A DNA stretch of 64,000 bases from Bacillus_I endophytica_A (lineage in GTDB: Bacteria; Bacillota; Bacilli; Bacillales; Bacillaceae_H): positions 1 through 64,000 of the forward strand of contig NZ_JALAMS010000028.1 of NCBI RefSeq assembly GCF_026790145.1. The letters run 5' to 3'. The notes beneath the pieces are model-generated. The model saw only the letters and a program-made list of their open reading frames with translations, ran no database searches and had not been told where the DNA came from. The position numbers and the translations under genes were made by a program. Positions 58,801-64,000 of the stretch are shown piece after piece (the first letter of the stretch is position 1; every line of letters starts with the position of its first letter).

Positions 58801-59886
58801 TTACTTTCCATAGTTTTTCATCTTATCTTGAAGCTGCATAACGCGTTTTGTACCATCTTCACGAAGACGTTTGTTTTCCTCTTCAATCGCCTGCGTCTCT
58901 TCCATCCCTTTCATAATGATATTCCAAGATTCTTCAAGCGTCTCAATTTTCACGCTAGGCTGACCAGACATACGAGCAATTTCCGTACTTTGTGTTGAAA
59001 TATTTTGAGCATTTTTTAAGATCATTTCATTTGTACGACGATCAAGCTCACTTAATGAATCTGCCACAAGTTTTTGGCGTTTTGCTGCAACGGCTTGAAT
59101 GATACCATTTTTGAAGATTGGAATAGTTGTAATAAAGGCCGAGTTCACTTTACCAATCAGCTTTGTATTCCCACGCTGAAGCATCCGAATTTGTGGCGCT
59201 GTTTGAACAGCAACAATACGTGCCATTTCTAAATCATAGATTCGTTCTTCAAGTGCTTGAATACTGTTATTTAATGTATCAAGCTGCATTGATGCCATTT
59301 GATTTCCGCCTGCTGCTTTTTTCTCTAACTCCGGGACCTCTGACTTAAGCTCATCCACTTTGAGTCCACCAGCAACAATATATTTTTCTAAATCTAAGTA
59401 GTATGCAATATTATGTTGGTACATATCTTCTAACGTATTTGTTGTTTGTACCATCTTATCTTTGTAGCCTGAAATTTCTCCATGAATTTTATCAATTTCT
59501 TTTCCAAGTGTTTGATATTTAGCGAAAATCTTATCAATCATCTTTTCGCCACGTTTAAAAATTTTTCCTAAAAACCCTTTCTTTTCTTCAAAATCATTCT
59601 TATCAAATTTGTCCATTAATTTACCAAGCTGTTTTAGCATTGTACTTGAGTCATTCATCTCAGACGCTCGCATCATTGATAAGATTTGATCTGAAAACTG
59701 AGAAAGCTGCACAGCAGGCTCTTTCCCGAATTCTAATAAAGCCGTTTGATTTCTGTAATCAATACTTTGTGCAAGCTGCTGCACTTCCGGTTCTTTACGA
59801 AGCTCAAGCCTCGTTTCATCTGCTGTGACTTCTGTTAACTGATCATCAGGCTCTGTTGTTACTAATCCTGTATTTGAATTTGTCAT
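58801..59886 (-). CDS. telA: TelA-family protein (YceH)
   Basis: A 361-residue TelA (toxic anion resistance) family protein: helical, charged, with coiled-coil stretches (IEEENKRLREDGTKRVMQLQDKMKN at the C-terminal end). TelA proteins accompany TerD/TerC sets in the Ter stress system; the biochemical role is unproven. It is 14 nt from yceG upstream, so it is in the same transcript. B. subtilis YceH occupies the same place in the yce operon. Confidence 0.92.
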   Translation of the reverse strand: MTNSNTGLVTTEPDDQLTEVTADETRLELRKEPEVQQLAQSIDYRNQTALLEFGKEPAVQLSQFSDQILSMMRASEMNDSSTMLKQLGKLMDKFDKNDFEEKKGFLGKIFKRGEKMIDKIFAKYQTLGKEIDKIHGEISGYKDKMVQTTNTLEDMYQHNIAYYLDLEKYIVAGGLKVDELKSEVPELEKKAAGGNQMASMQLDTLNNSIQALEERIYDLEMARIVAVQTAPQIRMLQRGNTKLIGKVNSAFITTIPIFKNGIIQAVAAKRQKLVADSLSELDRRTNEMILKNAQNISTQSTEIARMSGQPSVKIETLEESWNIIMKGMEETQAIEEENKRLREDGTKRVMQLQDKMKNYGK

Positions 59887-59900
59887 GATAATCTTCCTTT

Positions 59901-61505
59901 CTATTTTTTCATAGATTTTAATACTTTACGAAAGATGGAAGGTTGCTTAAAATCTTGCCCAAACACCATTTCATCTAGCCAGTGTGTATCAAAGCATTCG
60001 CTGTTAAGATAAAGCTCTAAATCATTATGACCTTGTGGATTATAAAGGAAAAGATCAAAGCCAAATTCATTTAAAAGAAGCAAAAGAGCTGCATCTGAAC
60101 GAGAAAGAACGCCATTTTTTTCATTACAATATAAGACAAGCTTTGGTACTTCTTGCGCATAATCAAACTTCTGCATCAATTCTAGTACAAACGTTGGAAT
60201 AGATGTAATTTGAGTAAAAAGATAAAGCTTAGCCTCTTCTTCTGTTTCTCCTTGTTTTGTCAGCCAATTTGTTGTTTTGCATGTATTAGCAATAGCCGTT
60301 GCTATCCCTTTTTGTAATCCTTCTGGCAAATGCTCATATTTCCACCAGTTGCTTCTTCTCATCTTCTCTTCGTCAAGCTCACCATTTCGGTTTAGGCAAT
60401 GTTGATAGTGATATTGATAGTTTGCTTGAATTTCTGTCGTGAACGGAAACGATTGGACAAGTGATGCTTCTTCATATTCTGTTAAGGTTTGAACACGATC
60501 CCAATATTCACGTTCACTATGTGATATTCCCATAATTTTAGCAAATAAATTTGGAATGCGAACTTGTTCGTTCTGAACGGAAAAGTTCGGTCGAATAAAT
60601 GCTCTCTCTTTTGCTAGAATAAATGTCTCATCATACGTTGTTTTAAGGGTAACAGCCGTTGGCACGTAATCACGAAATTGCCAAGGTTTATAAAGGGAAG
60701 ATCCTTCATGATGAATTGTATGATGCATTTCTTGTGAAGCTTTGTAAGCAACTGTACCTTTTCGCTCAGGTTCTTCTGTTGGAAAAGGTTTGATTTCCCC
60801 GTTAAGCGGATGTTTCACAACATCTGTAAATGTCTCTTTCTCATCTATTAATGAGAAATCATCTTCTCCGCCTGGTTGGAAAATGATAATATCAAAGCCA
60901 AGTAAAGCTAAATAATAGAAAAAATACACCTGACTTTTATTCATATTTCCATACCATACAATACAAGGTGGTTTCTCAAGAATAGAATATGTTTTTAACC
61001 ATGAGTCAAGATGATTCCAAGACCACTTCATTAAATCTAAAAAGACACGCCTGAAGTCCTCATGTGCGAAACCATAATGTTGATCAAAGTGTTTTAATAC
61101 TTCCATAAAGGATAAACGAATATGACGATGAAAGAGCGGATTTTCATGCTTGGGGATAAGTTGTTCACCTTCTAAAAAAGCAACAAAGCGGTTAATGGAT
61201 AATCCGTTCTCTCTCTGGTTAACCATATGGATTTTCTGGATTGCTTGGAACCGTTCTTGTGAAATAGTTTTATCTAGCTCCTCACTTAATATATGAACAT
61301 CCTGTTTTTGAGCCAACTCATAGAGCTTAATATAATACTCTGTTTCATCATGAGTGATGCCAATAATGCGAGCGCCAATCGTGGAAAATACAAGACCTTC
61401 TTCTTCACTATAACCCGGTCTCTCTTTTAACGGCTTCTCTATTTGCTCCCCCCAGCTATCGGTTTGGAGCGAATAGTGGGAAATAGTAATTTTTTGTCCA
61501 ACCAT
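59901..61505 (-). CDS. yceG: YceG-like Ter-system protein
   Basis: A 534-residue protein of the YceG_bac family, predicted as a component of Ter-linked modules and of unknown activity. No signal peptide. Blocks that look conserved are MSRPN-style WSWNHLDSWLKTYSI, IVWYGNMNKSQVYFFYYLALLGFDIIIFQPGG and the repeated VLYCNEKNGVLSRSDAALLLLLNEFGFDLFLYNPQGHNDLE near the C-terminus. Those two blocks are similar, suggesting two related domains. AAAGGAGG precedes the ATG. It is downstream of a small helix-turn-helix gene. Confidence 0.85.
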   Translation of the reverse strand: MVGQKITISHYSLQTDSWGEQIEKPLKERPGYSEEEGLVFSTIGARIIGITHDETEYYIKLYELAQKQDVHILSEELDKTISQERFQAIQKIHMVNQRENGLSINRFVAFLEGEQLIPKHENPLFHRHIRLSFMEVLKHFDQHYGFAHEDFRRVFLDLMKWSWNHLDSWLKTYSILEKPPCIVWYGNMNKSQVYFFYYLALLGFDIIIFQPGGEDDFSLIDEKETFTDVVKHPLNGEIKPFPTEEPERKGTVAYKASQEMHHTIHHEGSSLYKPWQFRDYVPTAVTLKTTYDETFILAKERAFIRPNFSVQNEQVRIPNLFAKIMGISHSEREYWDRVQTLTEYEEASLVQSFPFTTEIQANYQYHYQHCLNRNGELDEEKMRRSNWWKYEHLPEGLQKGIATAIANTCKTTNWLTKQGETEEEAKLYLFTQITSIPTFVLELMQKFDYAQEVPKLVLYCNEKNGVLSRSDAALLLLLNEFGFDLFLYNPQGHNDLELYLNSECFDTHWLDEMVFGQDFKQPSIFRKVLKSMKK

Positions 61506-61526
61506 TCTTTCTCCTCCTTTCTGCTA

Positions 61527-61739
61527 TCATTTGTTTTTAGGACTTTTAGGGTGACCAAAAACGGCAACCATGCCAGAGCGAGTCACCGCATAGCAGTTAC
61601 CAAATTTCCGAATACTTCCTACTGGAAAATCTTGAACCCTTTTCCTTAGTGTTGATGAGTTAATTCCCCATTCTTCACAAGCTTGTGCTGAACTTAAAAT
61701 ATGATTGCTGCTTAAATTGATTTTATTTAGTGTTATCAT
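61527..61739 (-). CDS. Small helix-turn-helix DNA-binding protein
   Basis: A 70-residue protein with an excisionase-like winged helix: SSAQACEEWGINSSTLRKRV, then VGSIRKFGNCYAVTRSGMVAVFG. It resembles short DNA-binding proteins common on phages and plasmids. It is inserted between yceF and yceG, which in B. subtilis are adjacent. It ends 21 nt before yceG and is probably cotranscribed with yceG-telA. Its own ribosome site is weak; a short open frame (61723-61788) with a strong site overlaps its start. Confidence 0.7.
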   Translation of the reverse strand: MITLNKINLSSNHILSSAQACEEWGINSSTLRKRVQDFPVGSIRKFGNCYAVTRSGMVAVFGHPKSPKNK

Positions 61740-61788
61740 CTATCACAACATTCTTTCTATTACTAAAATAAAATTGGCTTTTATTCAT
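61723..61788 (-). CDS. putative 21-residue upstream peptide
   Basis: A small frame (MNKSQFYFSNRKNVVIDDNTK) with GGGAGG at 9 nt, the best ribosome site in this region. It ends 17 nt inside the helix-turn-helix gene in a different frame. Reading it would bring ribosomes to the weak start of that gene. Its own product need not matter. Confidence 0.5.
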   Translation of the reverse strand: MNKSQFYFSNRKNVVIDDNTK

Positions 61789-61885
61789 ATGGATGTACCT
61801 CCCAAATCATAAGAAACCTATTGTATAGTGTAGCTCAATTAAATAGGTGCAGTGAAAGACACCGCTTTCTTCAATTATGAGTTAC

Positions 61886-61918
61886 AAAAAGAAGGAGACA
61901 TAAAGACTCCTTCTTTTT
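61886..61918 (-). terminator. terminator of yceF
   Basis: Perfect 12-bp arms (61886-61897 and 61907-61918) with a 9-nt loop lie on the reverse strand after the yceF stop codon. The U-tract is the A-run at 61886-61890. Confidence 0.85.
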
Positions 61919-61924
61919 TATTAA

Positions 61925-62695
61925 TTACTCGTCCTCTTTTGAAGCAGCAACTTCGTCCATGTGATGCTTTTTCTGATTTCGCTTATGAATAATAAATGTA
62001 ATAACAAATGCTAAGATAACAATAATAAAGAATGCAGTATGCGGCAATTCATAATGAAATACGCTTGCGAACATTTTTAAAGCAATAATTGCAATTAATA
62101 TAAAAGCAGTATGTTCTAATTCTGGAATACGATCCATTAGACGTAAGAAAAATCCGGCAACAGTACGCATCATAATAATCCCAAGCACTCCGCCTAATAA
62201 AAGAACCCAAACTTTCTCAGAAATTGCAAGGGCAGCTAAAATACTATCTACTGAAAAGGCAAGGTCCATCAATTCAACAGCAATAACTGTTCCCCAGAAA
62301 ACGCCAAATACACGTACTAAAAATCCCGGTTTCTTTGCTCCGCCTTCATCATTTCCATTAAGGAAGAAATGTGAAATAACAAGCCAAGCAAGATATGCAG
62401 CACCTAACACTTTAATCCACCAGAACTTAATAAGGAACATGCCTAGTCCAATGAATAAAAATCTAAAAAATACAGCTCCAAAAAGTCCGTAAGTTAATGC
62501 CTTTTTTTGCTTATCTGCTGGCAACGGCTTTACCATTGTTGCTAATACAAGAGCATTATCTGCAGATAACAAACCTTCTAAAATAACAAGTGTACCAATT
62601 AATCCCCAAGAGACAGGGTCTGTTAATACTTCAGCCCATGCATGCAAGTCAAAAGCTTGTGCGTAAGTATGAAGCATTTTGTGTAAAATTTCCAT
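61925..62695 (-). CDS. yceF: YceF/MeeF, TerC-family membrane protein
   Basis: A TerC-family protein of 256 residues with seven to nine helices. Acidic residues in SADNALVLATMVKPL and ELMDLAFSVDSILAALA lie within membrane segments and are the likely metal site. B. subtilis YceF (MeeF) exports manganese and helps metallate secreted enzymes. A His-rich C-terminal tail (HKRNQKKHHMDE) fits metal handling. It is third in the yceD-yceE-yceF block and ends in a terminator. Confidence 0.92.
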   Translation of the reverse strand: MEILHKMLHTYAQAFDLHAWAEVLTDPVSWGLIGTLVILEGLLSADNALVLATMVKPLPADKQKKALTYGLFGAVFFRFLFIGLGMFLIKFWWIKVLGAAYLAWLVISHFFLNGNDEGGAKKPGFLVRVFGVFWGTVIAVELMDLAFSVDSILAALAISEKVWVLLLGGVLGIIMMRTVAGFFLRLMDRIPELEHTAFILIAIIALKMFASVFHYELPHTAFFIIVILAFVITFIIHKRNQKKHHMDEVAASKEDE

Positions 62696-62727
62696 ATCAT
62701 TTCCTCCTACTAGATGAAAAGCAGCTG

Positions 62728-63306
62728 TTATACTTCTAAGCCATAGTTACGGCAAAGAGCAGCTAAACCACCAGAAAATCCACTGCCAATTGCGTTGAAT
62801 TTCCAATCTCCATTATGACGATAAAGCTCACATACTACAACGGCTGTTTCGATGGAAAAATCTTCTCCCAAATCATAACGAATAAGTTCTTTCCCTGTTA
62901 CTTCATCAACGAATCTAACAAAAGCATTTGAGACTTGTCCAAAGTTTTGGTTGCGGCTTTCCGCATCGTGAATAGTAACAGTAATACCTACTCTATGAAT
63001 GTTTTCAGGGATTTTTGAAAAGTCAACGAAAAGTTGCTCATCATCTCCTGATCCTTCTCCTGTTCGGTTGTCTCCAGTGTGCTCAACACCACCACTTGGA
63101 TGCTTTAAATTATTATAAAAAATAAAATCGTGATCATTTAAACAGTTCCCTTTTTCATCAGCTAAAAAAGCAGATGCATCAAGGTCAAATCCAGCACCAC
63201 CATCGTATTGATTCAAATCCCAACCAAGTCCAATGATTCCTTTTACTAACCCAGGATTTGTTTTTGTTAAATCAATGCGCTGACCTTTTGATAATGAAAT
63301 TGACAT
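62728..63306 (-). CDS. yceE: YceE, TerD-family stress protein
   Basis: A 192-residue TerD-domain protein. It has the paired calcium-binding motifs FDLDASAFLADEKGNC and GDNRTGEGSGDDE, with the typical GLGWDLNQYDGG start. TerD proteins bind Ca2+ and are part of the Ter chemical-stress response (tellurite, phage, colicins). It is about two-thirds identical to YceD next to it, a tandem duplication. A small hairpin sits between the two genes. Confidence 0.93.
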   Translation of the reverse strand: MSISLSKGQRIDLTKTNPGLVKGIIGLGWDLNQYDGGAGFDLDASAFLADEKGNCLNDHDFIFYNNLKHPSGGVEHTGDNRTGEGSGDDEQLFVDFSKIPENIHRVGITVTIHDAESRNQNFGQVSNAFVRFVDEVTGKELIRYDLGEDFSIETAVVVCELYRHNGDWKFNAIGSGFSGGLAALCRNYGLEV

Positions 63307-63338
63307 TGTTATTCCTCCTTTTTTATTCTGAGAAAAGC

Positions 63339-63357
63339 CGGTGCTGAATGAGCACCG
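63339..63357 (-). terminator. intercistronic hairpin, yceD/yceE
   Basis: A 7-bp G+C-rich stem (63339-63345 and 63351-63357), followed by a short U-rich stretch on the reverse strand. It could reduce read-through from yceD into yceE. Confidence 0.55.
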
Positions 63358-63371
63358 ACCAGTTGTTTTAT

Positions 63372-63950
63372 TTACACATCTAAACCGTAGTCTTTAACAA
63401 GTGAAGCAAGTCCACCTTGGTAACCAGAACCAACAGCAGCGAATTTCCACTCTCCGCCATGACGGTAAAGTTCACCAACTACAACAGCTGTCTCAATCGA
63501 GAAGTCTTCTCCTAAATCGTAGCGAATAAGTTCTTTATTAGACTGCTGATCTAGAATACGAACAAAGCTGTTTGAAACTTGTCCAAAGTTTTGGCTACGC
63601 GCTTCACCATCGTGAATCGTAATTACAAAAGCAATCTTTTCAACATTTGAAGGAACAGCCTGTAAATCAACAGCAACTTGTTCGTCGTCTCCTGATCCTT
63701 CTCCAGTTCGGTTATCTCCTGTATGTTCAACAGAACCGCTTGTATGTTTTGGCTGATTATAGAAGATAAACTCTCCTTCAGATGGGCATTTTCCAGATGC
63801 ATCTAGTAGAAAGCAAGAACTATCTAAATCGAAGTCCTTTCCTCCATCATATTTATTTGTATCCCATCCTAAACCAACTGTAACTTTTGTTAATCCCGGA
63901 TTTGTTTTTGTTAAGTCAATTTTTTGTCCCTTTGATAATGAAATAGCCAT
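63372..63950 (-). CDS. yceD: YceD, TerD-family stress protein
   Basis: A 192-residue TerD-domain protein with the same metal-binding pattern as YceE: FDLDSSCFLLDASGKC and GDNRTGEGSGDDEQ. The two share nearly all of their C-terminal third (RYDLGEDFSIETAVVV onward). It is the first complete gene of the block in transcription order. In B. subtilis yceC would precede it, and that would lie to the right, outside this window. GGAG precedes the ATG. Confidence 0.94.
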   Translation of the reverse strand: MAISLSKGQKIDLTKTNPGLTKVTVGLGWDTNKYDGGKDFDLDSSCFLLDASGKCPSEGEFIFYNQPKHTSGSVEHTGDNRTGEGSGDDEQVAVDLQAVPSNVEKIAFVITIHDGEARSQNFGQVSNSFVRILDQQSNKELIRYDLGEDFSIETAVVVGELYRHGGEWKFAAVGSGYQGGLASLVKDYGLDV

Positions 63951-64000
63951 GATTTTTCTCTCCTTTTTATATGAAAGTAAATAAATAGCCTTTCTTTAAT

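Noticed and set aside
1..64000. CRISPR array, prophage or insertion sequence
   Set aside because: No regularly spaced repeats, integrase, transposase or phage structural genes were found. The only mobile-element hints are the helix-turn-helix insertion and a short direct repeat, which are too little to call an element.

Overview
The window is chromosomal DNA from an endospore-forming, low-GC Gram-positive rod of the Bacillaceae (Bacillus/Priestia type). The evidence is gene order that follows B. subtilis closely (ygxA-ygzB-perR, ygaF-gsaB-ygaE-ygaD-ygaC-ygaB-sspE-fabL-yfhS-mutY-yfhP-yfhJ-sspK-yfhH-recX-yfhF-yfhE-yfhD, yfjO-yfjP-pdaA-yfjT-yfkAB-yfkD-yfkE, yfkH-I-J-K-M, yflL-nos, yceD-H), the spore genes (sspE, sspK, pdaA), and sigma-A, sigma-B and sigma-G type promoters. 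I see no prophage, insertion sequence, CRISPR array or complete tRNA gene. This is core backbone with a few local insertions.

Layout: (1) 1-250, two tandem rRNA promoters reading off the left edge. (2) 250-11,250, ygxA, ygzB, the peroxide regulator PerR, an M29 aminopeptidase, a sodium/solute symporter paired with the sulfonate monooxygenase SsuD, the peroxiredoxin Bcp, a three-gene ABC exporter and hemL. (3) 11,500-18,300, ygaE and a complete five-gene peptide importer (order D-F-A-B-C) behind a 42-nt palindrome with a CodY-like box. (4) 18,350-31,000, the yga/yfh block: an ABC exporter, Ntdp phosphatase, spore proteins, fabL, mutY, recX, an amidohydrolase and an acetyltransferase behind a structured leader. 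It contains several genes below 60 codons. (5) 30,900-31,110, an intergenic region with a 24-bp perfect palindrome and a cluster of DnaA-box sequences. (6) 31,130-47,200, yfmL, yfjO, yfjP, pdaA, yfkAB, yfkD, caxA, a PerR-boxed P-type ATPase, stress proteins and the yfk block. (7) 47,270-49,090, divergent hmp and nsrR. (8) 49,240-52,940, a likely cell-wall peptide salvage operon. (9) 53,080-56,860, a two-component system with two PepSY proteins. (10) 57,020-58,760, acylphosphatase, nitric oxide synthase and a small membrane protein. (11) 58,800-64,000, the Ter-type stress module (TerD x2, TerC, YceG, TelA) with a small helix-turn-helix gene inserted.

Shared themes: oxidative and nitrosative stress (PerR, Bcp, a ZosA-like ATPase with its own Per box, OsmC, Hmp, NsrR, Nos, Ter proteins); peptide and sulfur scavenging (App/Dpp importer, ykfB/ykfC, SsuD); DNA repair (MutY, RecX, AlkA-type glycosylase); and sporulation. 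The points most worth following up are the structured, partly tRNA-like leader with a competing terminator before the acetyltransferase gene (29,504-29,755), the DnaA-box/palindrome region (30,912-31,103), the helix-turn-helix/upstream-ORF control region of yceG-telA, the ribosome-site-sequestering repeat before yfhD, and a fragment resembling the start of RecX at 6,553-6,600.
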